From Corallococcus silvisoli (GTDB lineage: Bacteria; Myxococcota; Myxococcia; Myxococcales; Myxococcaceae): a stretch of DNA of 64,000 nucleotides. This document shows positions 1 through 9,647 of this stretch, piece after piece. Under the pieces are notes generated by a model. The model searched no databases. It was not told where the DNA came from and saw only the letters and a list, made by a program, of their open reading frames with translations. Made by a program: the position numbers and the translations under genes. The DNA lies in assembly GCF_009909145.1 (NCBI RefSeq), contig NZ_JAAAPJ010000006.1:1-64000 (forward strand), in the 5' to 3' direction. How positions within the stretch are numbered: the first letter of the stretch is position 1; each line of letters begins with the position of its first letter.

Positions 1-22
1 GAGAGTAGGTCGCTGCCGGATT
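1..22 (+). rRNA. rrf: 5S ribosomal RNA, 3' end only
   Basis: The first bases (GAGAGTAGGTCGCTGCCGG) match the conserved 3' strand of bacterial 5S rRNA, which forms the closing helix. Only the last 20 or so bases are inside the window; the rest of the gene and presumably a 16S-23S-5S operon lie to the left. A rho-independent terminator follows at once, as expected for the end of an rRNA operon. The exact 3' end is approximate. Confidence 0.8.
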
Positions 23-29
23 CTTTTTG

Positions 30-63
30 AAAGCCCCTGGTGCCTCATGGCGCCAGGGGCTTT
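30..63 (+). terminator. rho-independent terminator of the rRNA operon
   Basis: A stem of about 15 base pairs (AAAGCCCCTGGTGCC against GGCGCCAGGGGCTTT, one G-T pair) closes on a TCAT tetraloop and is followed by a T-rich stretch. It lies directly behind the 5S end. From here to base 296 I see no supportable gene; only the 3' end of the leftward SbcC-like gene is approached. Confidence 0.85.
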
Positions 64-296
64 GTCTTTGCGGGCTTCGGATCGCTGGCCCGTGAGCGCT
101 CGTCCTTGCGCCGTGCTGCACTGACTTTGCGCCGCGGCACTCCGGGACAGGCACATGTCCGTGCTGTTTGATCGTGTGATGCGCAAGCTCCTCGGCGGAG
201 TGTGGTCGACGCTGGTGAGTACATCCCCAATCACATGCAACTTCGCGCGACGGGCGCCTCGGCGGAGGCGAGGAGATCCGGCCGTCACAACGCGGT

Positions 297-3200
297 CTAT
301 CCTCCTGACACGACCCGCAGGGGCTTGGGCCCTTCGCGCGGGGGCTTCGTCGCGCCGGGCAATTCCAGCACGTGGGCTCCTTCCGCTTCGAAGTGCTCGC
401 GCAGCCACGGGTGGCAGGTGAAGGCGATCACCTGGTGATGCTCCGCCAGGCGGGCGAAGAGGTGCACCGCGCCTCGAGCTCTTTCCGAGTCGAAGTTCAC
501 CAGCACGTCGTCCGCGATGAGCGGCAGCGCGCCTCGGGTCTCTCCGAAGTCACGGATGACGGCCAGTCGGAATGCCAGGAACAGCTGCTCGCGCGTGCCC
601 CGTGACAACTGCTCCGCGCTCCAGTCGCGCGCGCCGTCACTCACCCGGAGTTCCCTCGCATCTCCCGCCGGAATGAACACCCGGCGGTACCGCCCCGCTG
701 TCAGCTCCGAGAACAGCTCGCTCGCCAACTGAATGACCCGCGGCTGCTGCTCCTCCTCGAACCGCCGCCGCGCCCGCCCTAGCAACGCCAGCGTCAGCCG
801 GTCCGCCGCGTAGCGTGTCGCCAGCTCCGCCGCTCTTGCTCGCAGGGTTTCCTCCTGGATGCGCAGCCGGAACACCCGGTCATCCGTCTCCCACTGCGAC
901 AGCTGCGTCTTCAGGCTGCCCTGCTCCGTGAGCACCGCCTTGTGACGCTCTCCTTCCGCCCGGTAGCGCTCGCGCAGTGTGGCGAGCCGCTCCTTCAACC
1001 CCGTCTCTCCTCCCGCCGCGTGCACCTGCTCGCGCGCCGCGTTCTCCTCCAGGCCTGTCAGTGCCTGCACCCGCTGGCAGTGCTCGCGCACCCGGCCTCC
1101 CAGCTCCGCGTACCTGCGCGCCTGGACCGCGCGGCGCCGGAACGACGCCTCATCCTGGCAGCCCCCTTCCGCGAGCAGCGCTTCCCACGTCTGTTCCTCG
1201 TCCAGGGCCAGCTGCTCCAGCCGCGCCTTCTCCGCCAGCAGCTCTCCGCGCTGCCCGTCCAGGTGCCGTTGATCCGCCGCCCTCGTGCGCACTTCCTCGA
1301 GTGCCAGCGACACCCGCGCGGCCACAGTCTCAACCGACCCCGGCGGTAGCCCCGCCACCCGTGCCTCCGCCAACAGCCGCGACGTCGTGGCGCTACATGC
1401 GGCCTCCGCTACCGCGAACTCCTCCTCGTCCGTGCGCAGGTCCAGCAGCCGTTGACGCAGCGCCGCGGCATCGCGCCACAGCGTCAACGCCGACGCCGCC
1501 GACAGCGCCTCAGGGAACCGCCGCGCCACCAGGAACGCCACCCACTCCTCTCTCAGGACGCCCTCCCGCTGATCCGCTCGCAGCCGGGCCTCCTCCACGC
1601 GCTGCTCCTCTCGCACCGCTACGTCCCAGGCCGTGCGCAGCGTGTCCTCCTCGCGCAGGAGCAGGTCGCGGCGCTCCGCCTGTGTCAGCAGCTCCGCCAG
1701 CAGGGACTCATGTTCGGCCAGGTCCGCCAGCGACGCGCCCGGAGACAGCCCCGCCGCGCCAGACGCATGCAGGAGCTCCCGCTGAAGAAGCTCCTCGCGC
1801 GCGGACATCGCCGCCTGTGCCGCGCGGAAGCGCTCCTCCTCCTGTTGCCTCCAGCGGTGCCGCGCCGCCTGGACCTCCAGGCTGGCCCTCCTGTCCGTCT
1901 CCACTCGGTGACGCACGAGCAGCAACAGCCCCACGAGCAACATCCCTCCGACCGCGCACAGCACTCCCATCGACCATCCCGACAACCCCATCGCCAAGGC
2001 CGCGCACCCCAGCGCCACCCCCGCCGCCGCCACCACCCACGACAGCGGCAACGGCGAGTGCATCGGTACCGTCTCCGTCGGGGCTCGCCCGCTGTCGAGC
2101 TGACGGCGTTGCTCCAAGCGCTGCTCCGCCAGCCGGTCCAGGTCCCCTCGCACCACGCGCATGCGCCCCACCGCCGCCTGCCGCTGGCGCACTTGCGCGG
2201 GACGCGCCTCGGGCAGCGTCGCCACCTCCGTTCGTGTCCGCGCCAGCGCTGTCTCCAGCCGTGCTCGCTCCTCGCGCGTGCGCGCCTGCTCCGCCTCCAC
2301 CTCCGTCAGGGTCGCGTCCGCCGCGTCCAGCCGGCCGGCAAGCGACTCCAGCTCGCCCCTCGCCCGCGCACCCAGGTCCAGCGCGAGCAGCCCGCCCGCG
2401 TCCACCGCGAGACCCAACTCCCCCAGCGTCTGCTCCAACTGCCGCCGCCGCGACGTGAGTGACGCCTTGCGCGCGGGCAGCGCGCGCAATTGCTCCGAAT
2501 GGCCGGAGAACGTGCCCAGCGCCGCGCGCAGGGACTCGGCGCGCTCGCGCACGGGCCAGGGCTCCGCGAGTCGCCTCCTTGCCTCCTCGATGGGGGCCAG
2601 TCGCTCCTGCAGCTGTGCCTGCTGCGCCCGGTACGTCTTGCGCCGCTGAAGTACATCCTCGAGCCGCGTCTCCGCTCCTGGCGGAAAGGTGTCCAGCACT
2701 GGCAGCGTGGACAGCTCCGCCCGATCTCGCGCGAGCACCACCAGGTCCCCCAGCGCGGACTCCAGCCTCGAGGCGTGGTCCAGTTCTCGCTCGACCTCCT
2801 TGCGCGCCACCTCCAGCGCGTGGCCCTCCTCGATGCACTCCGAAAGCCGGTCGCGCGTGGAGAAGTAGAGCGCGGGTCGATCTCCCGCCTCGCGCAGCGC
2901 CTGCTGCACGTCCTCCAACTCCTTCATCACCCGGTTCAGCTCCGGCTTCTGCCCGCGCGGCGCGTACAGCCCCTCCGCGCCCTTGCGCAGCCGCTCCACC
3001 GCCTCTGGCAGCCGCCGCGCGCCCTGCATGCCCGCGGCGAACAGCGCCTCCGATACGCCTCGCTGCTGCGCGAGCCTCTGGAAGGAGGACAGCTCGTCCA
3101 GCCGGAAGGCGAACACCTCGAAGAACAGCTCGCGCGGCACGTCCGCCAGCGCCTGGTCCAGCAGGGTCTCCGGCAGGGGCTGTCCCTCCGGTGTCCGGAC

Positions 3201-3497
3201 CGTCAGCGTGCCCTCCGATGCGCGCTTCCCTCCGTGGCGGTGGACCACCAGCGGACCCGACGCCGTGTCCAGCCACACCTCGCCGCCAAAGAGCGCGCCA
3301 TCGGGTTCGTAGCGCTCCGGATGGCCTCGCTTCTCGAAGCCGAACAGCACGCCCCGCAGGAAGGCCAGCAGCGTGCTCTTGCCTGCCTCATTGGGCCCGT
3401 ACAGCAGCGTCAGCCCGGGCCCCGGTGTCCCCGAATAGCCCCGGAAGTGGCCGAAGCCGTCCACTTGGAAGCGGCTGATGCGCAGCCCCGGCTTCAT
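297..3497 (-). CDS. SbcC/YhaN-like coiled-coil AAA ATPase
   Basis: A 1066-residue SMC-type ATPase, partner of the nuclease encoded just upstream. The N-terminal Walker A is GPNEAGKS at residues 34-41. The Walker B-like LPLIADDVLVNFD and a signature-type SRGTREQLFLAFRLA stretch lie near the C terminus, with long Glu/Arg-rich coiled coil between. In place of the Rad50/SbcC zinc hook, two hydrophobic segments flank SGWSM in the middle; this resembles the YhaN branch rather than classical SbcC. The start is set at ATG 3497 because it overlaps the nuclease stop by 4 bases (ATGA); an open frame runs further upstream but lies inside that gene. Likely role: DNA end processing or recombination with the neighbour. 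Family call good, exact role inferred. Confidence 0.85.
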   Translation of the reverse strand: MKPGLRISRFQVDGFGHFRGYSGTPGPGLTLLYGPNEAGKSTLLAFLRGVLFGFEKRGHPERYEPDGALFGGEVWLDTASGPLVVHRHGGKRASEGTLTVRTPEGQPLPETLLDQALADVPRELFFEVFAFRLDELSSFQRLAQQRGVSEALFAAGMQGARRLPEAVERLRKGAEGLYAPRGQKPELNRVMKELEDVQQALREAGDRPALYFSTRDRLSECIEEGHALEVARKEVERELDHASRLESALGDLVVLARDRAELSTLPVLDTFPPGAETRLEDVLQRRKTYRAQQAQLQERLAPIEEARRRLAEPWPVRERAESLRAALGTFSGHSEQLRALPARKASLTSRRRQLEQTLGELGLAVDAGGLLALDLGARARGELESLAGRLDAADATLTEVEAEQARTREERARLETALARTRTEVATLPEARPAQVRQRQAAVGRMRVVRGDLDRLAEQRLEQRRQLDSGRAPTETVPMHSPLPLSWVVAAAGVALGCAALAMGLSGWSMGVLCAVGGMLLVGLLLLVRHRVETDRRASLEVQAARHRWRQQEEERFRAAQAAMSAREELLQRELLHASGAAGLSPGASLADLAEHESLLAELLTQAERRDLLLREEDTLRTAWDVAVREEQRVEEARLRADQREGVLREEWVAFLVARRFPEALSAASALTLWRDAAALRQRLLDLRTDEEEFAVAEAACSATTSRLLAEARVAGLPPGSVETVAARVSLALEEVRTRAADQRHLDGQRGELLAEKARLEQLALDEEQTWEALLAEGGCQDEASFRRRAVQARRYAELGGRVREHCQRVQALTGLEENAAREQVHAAGGETGLKERLATLRERYRAEGERHKAVLTEQGSLKTQLSQWETDDRVFRLRIQEETLRARAAELATRYAADRLTLALLGRARRRFEEEQQPRVIQLASELFSELTAGRYRRVFIPAGDARELRVSDGARDWSAEQLSRGTREQLFLAFRLAVIRDFGETRGALPLIADDVLVNFDSERARGAVHLFARLAEHHQVIAFTCHPWLREHFEAEGAHVLELPGATKPPREGPKPLRVVSGG

Positions 3498-4744
3498 GAC
3501 GCCTCCTCGTGGAGCTGCTCCACGCCCCGCTGCCCCGCCTGCGTCACCAGCTCCGGTCGGGGCGCCTCCAGCGCGTCCACACCCAGCCGCTTGAGTCGCT
3601 GCCCCAGCGTCGTCAGGTCCTCTTCGTCCCACAGCGCCGCGAGCGCCTCGCCGTCCTGCGCCAGCGCCTGCGCTTCGTCCAACAGCGTGCCCATGAAGCC
3701 GCCCCCCGCGCGCACCGCCTCCAGGTCCACCTCCGGCCGACTGCCGTCCCGCAGCGACTCCAGCAACACCGGCGGGTGTGCTCGCGCCAGCCGCTCGCGC
3801 AGGTCCGCCTCCAGCTGCGCGCGGGCGCCCGGCCTCGACAGCTCGCGGTGCAGCGGCCCGCGCCCGGCCAGCGTGAGGCGCACCGCGTGCCCGTCGAAGT
3901 CCTCCGCGCACCGTGACTCCACCACCTCCGTGGCCACCGCCTGGAGCATGTCCAGCGACGCCACTCCCGACAGGGGCACGTCCAGCCGGTGCCAGCGCAC
4001 CCGGTCCACCGGCACGAAGCGCCGGCGCGCGACGCCGTCCTCCACGTCCACCACCACGCAGCCGCGCTCGCCGGTCTCATGCACGTGCCGGCCCTGCGGA
4101 TTGCCCGGGTACACCGCCACGCCGCCGCCCGGGAGCAGGTGCTCCGCGCGCGTATGCACGTGGCCCAGCGCCCAGTAGTCCAGCCCTCCCGCCGCCAGGT
4201 CCGCGGCCGTGCAGGGCGCGTAGTTCGCGTGGCCCGCGTCGCTCCCCAGGTTCGCGTGCAGCAGGCCCACGCTGAAGTGCTCGCCAGTGCGGCGGAACCT
4301 CGCGGACAGGTTCTCGCGCACCTCGACGTCCGGATAGGACACGCCCTGGACGTGGCACAGGCGCCGGCCCTCGCGCCGCACCTCCACGTCCTCCCACTCC
4401 GCCCCGAATACCTTCACCGACGCGGGCAGCCCCAGCGTCCCCGTGTCCCCGCTCAGCGGATCATGATTCCCGTGGACGATGAAGGTCTGGATGCCCGCCC
4501 GGTCCAGCCGCGACAGCTCCGCGCGCAGGGCCAGCCGCGCCCGCACGGAGCGGTCCCTCACGTCGAACAGGTCCCCGGCCAGCAGCAGGAACGTCACCCG
4601 CTCTCGCAGGCACACGTCCACGATGCGCGCGAGCGCATGGAAGGTGGATTGCTGGAAGCGCTCCAGAAGCGGGCCGTGCGTGGCCACTCCCCGAAACGGC
4701 GTGTCCAGATGCAGATCCGCGGCGTGCACGAAGGAGAAGCGCAT
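3494..4744 (-). CDS. SbcD/YhaO-like metallophosphoesterase nuclease
   Basis: A 416-residue calcineurin-like phosphoesterase of the Mre11/SbcD/YhaO family, which cuts DNA ends in complex with an SMC-like ATPase. Metal-binding motifs are in order: DLHLD (D10, H12), GDLFD (57-61), GNHD (92-95) and GHVH (194-197). The C-terminal third is probably the capping or ATPase-contact region. It is the first gene of a leftward two-gene operon and overlaps the ATPase start by 4 bases, so the subunits should be made together. The promoter should be in the 284-base gap up to the divergent porin gene. Confidence 0.9.
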   Translation of the reverse strand: MRFSFVHAADLHLDTPFRGVATHGPLLERFQQSTFHALARIVDVCLRERVTFLLLAGDLFDVRDRSVRARLALRAELSRLDRAGIQTFIVHGNHDPLSGDTGTLGLPASVKVFGAEWEDVEVRREGRRLCHVQGVSYPDVEVRENLSARFRRTGEHFSVGLLHANLGSDAGHANYAPCTAADLAAGGLDYWALGHVHTRAEHLLPGGGVAVYPGNPQGRHVHETGERGCVVVDVEDGVARRRFVPVDRVRWHRLDVPLSGVASLDMLQAVATEVVESRCAEDFDGHAVRLTLAGRGPLHRELSRPGARAQLEADLRERLARAHPPVLLESLRDGSRPEVDLEAVRAGGGFMGTLLDEAQALAQDGEALAALWDEEDLTTLGQRLKRLGVDALEAPRPELVTQAGQRGVEQLHEEAS

Positions 4745-5028
4745 CGTGCGGGAAAACTACCCGAGTCCCGCCCTCCACCCGACTTTCCCACCCCCCAGGG
4801 TGATGCACCGGTGGACACACCGGACACCCCGGGGTCGCACGCGCAGTCCACCCGCGGAAACCCGGTGCGTGGGCACCTCGCAGGCCCCTTGCGCTTCGCG
4901 GGAAGGCCTCGTTCCCCTCCCTGCATTCCGCACGACGCCAGGACGCGAGTGGATCGCCAACCCACCGAGGTCCTTGGACTCCGGCGCTGGCCGCGCCCCG
5001 GTACGACGGCTGCACTCGGGGGCAGGCC

Positions 5029-6390
5029 ATGAGACCCGTCACCTCCTGGCTGTTCCTGTCGCCGTTGCCATCCTTTGTGCTCGCGGCGCTCACCGTGGCT
5101 CCGCTCGCCCACGCGGGGGCCGATGTCCCCACCGATGTCCCCTCCGGTGAGCCTCCCGCGCCGCTGGCCTTCGCGGACTTCTCCTGGCTGCCCGGCAACG
5201 CGGGCGCCAGCGAGAGGCCCCTGTCCCATGGGCCGTTCACCGGCGAGTTCCGCCTGGATACCGCGTACCACTACAGCTTCAACCGCCCCCAGGACGACAC
5301 CCTCGCTGGCTCCAGCGAGGTCTTCCGCCACGGCGAGGTGCAGGTCACGCAGCTGGGGATCGGCGGTGACTTCCTCTACAAGAACGTGATGGGCCGGCTG
5401 ATGACCCAGTTCGGCATGTATTCACAGACAACGCCGCGCAACGACGCGAGCCCCTCGCGCGGACAGTGGAGCCTGGACAATGCCTGCCGATACATCTCCG
5501 AGGCCTACGGCGGCTATCACTTCGACGCGCTGAAGGGCATCAACCTGCAGGCTGGCATCTTCATGAGCTACATCGGCTTGTGGAGTTACTACAACGCGGA
5601 CAACTGGACCTACCAGCCGTCCTACGTGTCGTCGAACACGCCGTGGTTCTTCAACGGTGTGCGCGCCCAGATTTTCGTGAGCGACACCCTGAAGATCGAA
5701 CCGTGGCTCGTCAATGGCTGGCAGTCGTATGGCCGCTTCAACGAGGGCTACGGCGTGGGCGGGCAGCTGCTGTGGCGCCCCACGGGCTGGCTGTCGGTGG
5801 TGGGCAACCAGTACTACGGCACGGACACGCTGGGGACGCCGGGCCGCAAGCGCGTGCACACGGATGACAGCGTGATGGTGAAGTACCTCGACACGCCGAA
5901 CGGGTTCCTCCGCAAGGCGGCGGTGTCCCTCACGCTGGACGCGGGCTGTGAGTTTGGTGGTGGCGTGAATTGCGGCTCGCAATACTTCCTGGGGTTCATG
6001 GCCTACCACCGCATGTGGTTCCATCAAGACCGTCTGGCATTGACGGTGGGCGGCGGCGCCATCACCAACCCCGGGCGCTACCTGGTGCTGCTGCCGCCCA
6101 TCAACGGGGCGACCGCGGCCTCGGGCACGCCGTACTTCACCGCGAGCCCGGGCGACCGCTACCGCGCCTGGGACTTCCAGGTGGCGGCGGATGTGATTCC
6201 CCAGCCGTTCCTCACCTTCCGCGTGGAGTTCAACCACCGCGCCGCCAACGTGCCGTACTTCTCCGGTCCGGGAGGCGTCACGCCGCCGGGTGGCAACCAG
6301 GGCGCGCCCGGGTCACTCGTGGACGGGTGGAGCCCCGACCTGGTGAAGACGGAGAACCGCCTCACCGCCGCGCTGATGGTGAAGCTGTGA
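5029..6390 (+). CDS. outer-membrane beta-barrel porin (BBP2/OmpL-like)
   Basis: A 453-residue exported protein. A hydrophobic signal (residues about 5-28, ending AHAGA) precedes alternating aromatic/polar strands typical of an outer-membrane barrel, such as DTAYHYSFNRPQDD and VGGQLLWRPTGWLSVVGNQY. The Tyr/Trp/Asn-rich strands and the closing ENRLTAALMVKL with near-terminal hydrophobics resemble the putative beta-barrel porin-2 family, whose transport substrate is mostly unknown. It stands alone, divergent from the SbcD-like gene and followed by a GC-rich hairpin. Confidence 0.75.
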   Translation: MRPVTSWLFLSPLPSFVLAALTVAPLAHAGADVPTDVPSGEPPAPLAFADFSWLPGNAGASERPLSHGPFTGEFRLDTAYHYSFNRPQDDTLAGSSEVFRHGEVQVTQLGIGGDFLYKNVMGRLMTQFGMYSQTTPRNDASPSRGQWSLDNACRYISEAYGGYHFDALKGINLQAGIFMSYIGLWSYYNADNWTYQPSYVSSNTPWFFNGVRAQIFVSDTLKIEPWLVNGWQSYGRFNEGYGVGGQLLWRPTGWLSVVGNQYYGTDTLGTPGRKRVHTDDSVMVKYLDTPNGFLRKAAVSLTLDAGCEFGGGVNCGSQYFLGFMAYHRMWFHQDRLALTVGGGAITNPGRYLVLLPPINGATAASGTPYFTASPGDRYRAWDFQVAADVIPQPFLTFRVEFNHRAANVPYFSGPGGVTPPGGNQGAPGSLVDGWSPDLVKTENRLTAALMVKL

Positions 6391-6396
6391 GGCGCG

Positions 6397-6430
6397 GGCG
6401 CGGGCGGGGCATCCAGTGCCCGCCCGCGCC
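6397..6430 (+). terminator. GC-rich hairpin after the porin gene
   Basis: GGCGCGGGCGGGGCA pairs with TGCCCGCCCGCGCC (14 pairs, one bulged G) a few bases after the porin stop. There is no T-tract, so it may act in both directions or only stabilise the mRNA end. Confidence 0.5.
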
Positions 6431-6464
6431 TCGCGTGTGTCAGGCGTCGCGGTCGTGTCCACGC

Positions 6465-6866
6465 CTAGTGCGTGGACTCGTTCCCAGAGGTGTCGTGGCC
6501 GCCGGAGGGGCTCGTGGTGTTGCTGGAGCCCGTGTCGCCAGAGGTGTCCATGGAGTTCGTCGGCTCCTGCATCCCGGAGCCGCCCGTGCCTCCGTCATCC
6601 ATCATCCCGGAGCCGCCGGTGCCCGCGTCGTCCATCATCCCGGAGCCGCCCGTGCCGGCGTCCATCATCCCGGAGCCGCCCATGCCCTCACCGGTGGAGC
6701 CCGAGCTCGTCGAGCTCCCCGTGCTCTGACTGCTTCCGGAGCCGCCCGAGCCCTGACCCTGCTGGGGCGCCATGCTTTCCGACGAGCGGTCCCGGCTCTG
6801 ACACCCGGTCAGGGCCATCGCGCCCGCCACCGCCCCCATCACCAGCCATCGCGTGTAACCCGCCAT
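6465..6866 (-). CDS. small Gly/Ser/Met-rich lipoprotein
   Basis: A 133-residue protein with a signal peptide (MAGYTRWLVMGAVAGAMALTGC) and lipobox LTGC, so a lipid-anchored protein. The rest is low complexity: three or four tandem units of the type GTGGSGMMDD, then a Ser/Thr/Gly-rich tail. The start is ATG 6866, directly before the signal peptide; a longer upstream frame adds a Pro-rich tail with no support. No catalytic domain is visible; it is probably a surface or envelope spacer-like protein. Function unknown. Confidence 0.7.
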   Translation of the reverse strand: MAGYTRWLVMGAVAGAMALTGCQSRDRSSESMAPQQGQGSGGSGSSQSTGSSTSSGSTGEGMGGSGMMDAGTGGSGMMDDAGTGGSGMMDDGGTGGSGMQEPTNSMDTSGDTGSSNTTSPSGGHDTSGNESTH

Positions 6867-7013
6867 TCGCACTCCCTCCGTTGGATGTGACGAACCCAAG
6901 GCTGGGGGTGGAGGGGCGCGGGGGCATCGTCCGGGGGGCTCCAAGGGGCCCGCCCGCCGTCCCCCCCACCGACCCGGGAGGGGCTTGCTCGCAAGGCTGT
7001 TGGAGGGCGGCCG

Positions 7014-7967
7014 TCAGGGCTCGCGGCGCAGGACGAGCAGCGCGTACTCCAGGCCCCCGTCCAGCAGGCCCTGCTGCAGCCACAGGTGGTCGCGCCGGGA
7101 CTCCATCCGCACCGCGTTGAGCGCGGCGCGCAGGCTGCGCGTGTCGGGGGCGGCGCGGGCCATGTGCTCGTGGATCAGCAGCTCCGAGCTGAGCGTCCAG
7201 AAGCCCACCGTCCTCGCGGACACGTCGTCGTGCGCCTCCAGCTCCAGGCCCGCGTCGTGCGCGGCGGCGAGGAACGCGCTCATGCTGCCCAGGTGCTTGC
7301 GCCAGGGGTCGTCGGACGGAGGCACCGCGCTGGGACGCACCCAGAAACAATCCGCCACGGCCAGCATGCCGCCGGGCCGGAGCCGGGTGTGCACCCGCCG
7401 CAGCCACTCCGCGCGGGGAAGGGCGCAGGTGTTCTCCACGGCGATGATCGCGTCGTAGCGCTCGCGCTCCCAGGGCGCCTCGCCCGTGCACAGCAGGGGC
7501 TGCACTCGGTCCGCCACGCCTGCTTCGAGCGCGAACCGGCGCACCCGCTCCACCTGCGCGGGCACGGTCACGAGCGCGGTCACGGACGCGCGGTGCTCCT
7601 GGGCCCAGTACAGCGCGCCGCCGCCCAGGATGCCGCCCATGTCCAGCACCTCGCAGCCGTCCGGGATGCGGCCCATGGCGCGCGCCAGCTCCTGGAGCAG
7701 CGCCTCCTGTGCGGCCCGGAGGCGATCGCGCAGCTCGGGGCCGGGCGCGCCAGGCGGGGGCAGCCGGTCCACCAGTCCCGTGTGGCAATGCACCCGGCGA
7801 CCGGGGCCGAAGCGCTCCAGTCCGCGCGCGGCCAGGGACTCGTGATGGGCGCGCACTTCGAAGGGCGTCGGGTGTGGCGGGATGGCGGGGGCCTTGGCGT
7901 CATCCGTGTCCAGGGCGCGCGCGAGCGTGGAGGAGGACGTCGAGGAGAGAGCGCTCAGGGGCTTCAT
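7014..7967 (-). CDS. class I SAM-dependent methyltransferase
   Basis: A 317-residue methyltransferase. Motif I is VLDMGGILGGGALYWAQ (the usual DxGxGxG, slightly altered), followed by VTALVTVPAQVERVR, the motif IV region YDAIIAVEN and RLRPGGMLAVADCF, an arrangement seen in UbiE/CFA/geranyl-diphosphate methyltransferase-like enzymes that act on small molecules or lipids. The substrate cannot be read from the sequence. ATG 7967 overlaps the stop of the upstream histidine kinase by 4 bases, so the two are translationally coupled, which suggests the product works in or downstream of that signalling pathway. Confidence 0.75.
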   Translation of the reverse strand: MKPLSALSSTSSSTLARALDTDDAKAPAIPPHPTPFEVRAHHESLAARGLERFGPGRRVHCHTGLVDRLPPPGAPGPELRDRLRAAQEALLQELARAMGRIPDGCEVLDMGGILGGGALYWAQEHRASVTALVTVPAQVERVRRFALEAGVADRVQPLLCTGEAPWERERYDAIIAVENTCALPRAEWLRRVHTRLRPGGMLAVADCFWVRPSAVPPSDDPWRKHLGSMSAFLAAAHDAGLELEAHDDVSARTVGFWTLSSELLIHEHMARAAPDTRSLRAALNAVRMESRRDHLWLQQGLLDGGLEYALLVLRREP

Positions 7968-9319
7968 TGGTACTCCCGGGGCAACAGGATGCGGAGCAGG
8001 GCGCCGCCGCCCGGCCCGTTGTGGCGGTGGAGCAGGCCACCGCTGGCGCGCAGCAGGCATTCACTGGTGTAGAGGCCCAGCCCCGTGCCCTGGGGCTTGG
8101 TCGTGTAGAGCTCCTCCGCTGGGGCGAGGAGTCGCTCTGGGGGGAAGCCGGGGCCGTCGTCCTCGATCTCCACCTCCAGCCGTCCGCTGAGCGGTTCGGT
8201 GCGCGCACGGATGTAGACCCGGGATGCGCCCTGTTCGCCATTGCCCTCGCATGCGTTGACAACCAGGTTCTCCACCACCCGGCGCAGCATGAGGGGGCCG
8301 CCGCGAAGGAGCGCGCGTGGCCGCGGCGGCGGCTCCACGTGGATGTGGATGGCCACGTCCGGGAAGCGCAGCGACACGTGGGCCTGCACGGAGTCCAGGA
8401 CGAGCCCCAGGTCCACGGCCTCCGGCTCCGCGCCGGCGAAGCGGCGGCTCTTCGCGCGCACCTCCTTCACCATCTCCTGGAGCTGCCGCAGGCTGTCCTG
8501 GAGCTGGCGGGCCTGGTCCTCGAAGCCGGTGCGCGCGACGAGGCCGCGCTGCGTGCCGAACGCCTTCATCATGTCCGCGGCGGTGCCCGCGTGGTGCAGC
8601 GCCTGGTCCATCTCCTGGTGGTGGCCGAGGATCTCCGCCATCGCCTGGGTGAGGCGGCCCACGTCGCGCTCCTGCTGCTCCAGCAGCTGCGCGTGCACGG
8701 CGGCGCGCAGGCGGTCGGCGTCCGCGCGGGCCCGGTCGTACCGCGTGGCGAGCGTGCCCAGGTACAGCTCCGCGAGCAGGGCCGCGGGGCCCACGACGAC
8801 GAAGAGCACCGCGTGTCCGGTGCTGGCGGCCAGGGGCGCCGCGCAGAGCACGGCCGCGAGCGTGCCCACGACGAGGAACGGTTCGCGCCACGTCACCCGG
8901 TGGCGCCGGCCGTGCACGGCGGTGGTGCAGAGGAGCAGCACGCCGAAGACGATGGCCCCGGGAATCGCGGCGAGCGCCATGAGGCTCGCGAGGAAGAAGT
9001 GCAGGAGGGCCAGGGACTGCGCCCGCCACAGCCAGCCCCACAGGGCCACGCGTTCGCGGCGCGAGTGGACGGCCGCGAAGGCGAGCGTGTTGACGGCGCA
9101 GGGCGCGAAGCACGCGAGCGCGGGGACCAAGGGCACGGCGAAGAAGTCGCTCACGCGGGGGACGCAGGTGACGACGCCCAGGAGCGCGGTGCTCCGCAGG
9201 ACGAAGCCGAGACAGGGGCCCACGCGCTCCGAGGCGAGGAGCCGGCTTGCGTCCTGGGCATGCACCCAGCGGCGGAAGGCCGTCACCCCGCGGGGAGCGG
9301 ACGCGGGCGGGGACTTCAT
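7964..9319 (-). CDS. membrane sensor histidine kinase
   Basis: A 451-residue kinase. About six hydrophobic helices fill residues 30-200. A coiled region follows with a candidate phosphoacceptor near LGHHQEMDQALHHAG. The ATPase domain has an N box VENLVVNACEGNG, G1 box DDGPGFPPE and G2 box GTGLGLYTSECLLRASGG. There is no HAMP, PAS or receiver domain, and no response regulator next door, so the partner is elsewhere. First gene of a leftward pair with the methyltransferase. Confidence 0.85.
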   Translation of the reverse strand: MKSPPASAPRGVTAFRRWVHAQDASRLLASERVGPCLGFVLRSTALLGVVTCVPRVSDFFAVPLVPALACFAPCAVNTLAFAAVHSRRERVALWGWLWRAQSLALLHFFLASLMALAAIPGAIVFGVLLLCTTAVHGRRHRVTWREPFLVVGTLAAVLCAAPLAASTGHAVLFVVVGPAALLAELYLGTLATRYDRARADADRLRAAVHAQLLEQQERDVGRLTQAMAEILGHHQEMDQALHHAGTAADMMKAFGTQRGLVARTGFEDQARQLQDSLRQLQEMVKEVRAKSRRFAGAEPEAVDLGLVLDSVQAHVSLRFPDVAIHIHVEPPPRPRALLRGGPLMLRRVVENLVVNACEGNGEQGASRVYIRARTEPLSGRLEVEIEDDGPGFPPERLLAPAEELYTTKPQGTGLGLYTSECLLRASGGLLHRHNGPGGGALLRILLPREYQ

Positions 9320-9647
9320 CAGGTGGCCCCGGCCGTGAGGAGAGGAAGAGGGGAGGCGCCGTGGGAGACGGACCGCGAAACGGCCGTGCGAACCCGCTCG
9401 TCAGCGGACGGCTGGATGTGTCCCCACTGCGGCCGCATGCGGCTCCACCCCCCGGTGCCAGGCACAGCCTTCCCGGGGGGAAGCAGAGAGCGACCGCGAC
9501 CTTCCGGTCAAACCCGGGGGCGTGGAGACTGTTGGCCAGTCCGCCGACCCTGTCTTCCTGGCCAGGGGGTGGGCGGCCCTGCGTGATTCCACCTGTCCCG
9601 CGCGACAGCGCTTGGGCATGCGTGCGGGCCGCGATAGAGGGGCGCCC
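9320..9647 (+). other. intergenic region between divergent genes
   Basis: This 328-base gap separates the leftward kinase operon from the rightward ferritin-like gene. It should hold both promoters. Open frames reach into it, but none has a signal, motif or convincing ribosome binding site. I see no RNA gene and no clear operator. Confidence 0.5.

Noticed and set aside
1..296. Short frames between the 5S end and the SbcC-like gene
   Set aside because: Arg/Pro-rich, no ribosome binding site; one overlaps the rRNA terminator.
6590..6700. CRISPR-like short repeats
   Set aside because: The repeats are in-frame codons for GTGGSGMMDD units of a lipoprotein, with no spacers of constant length.
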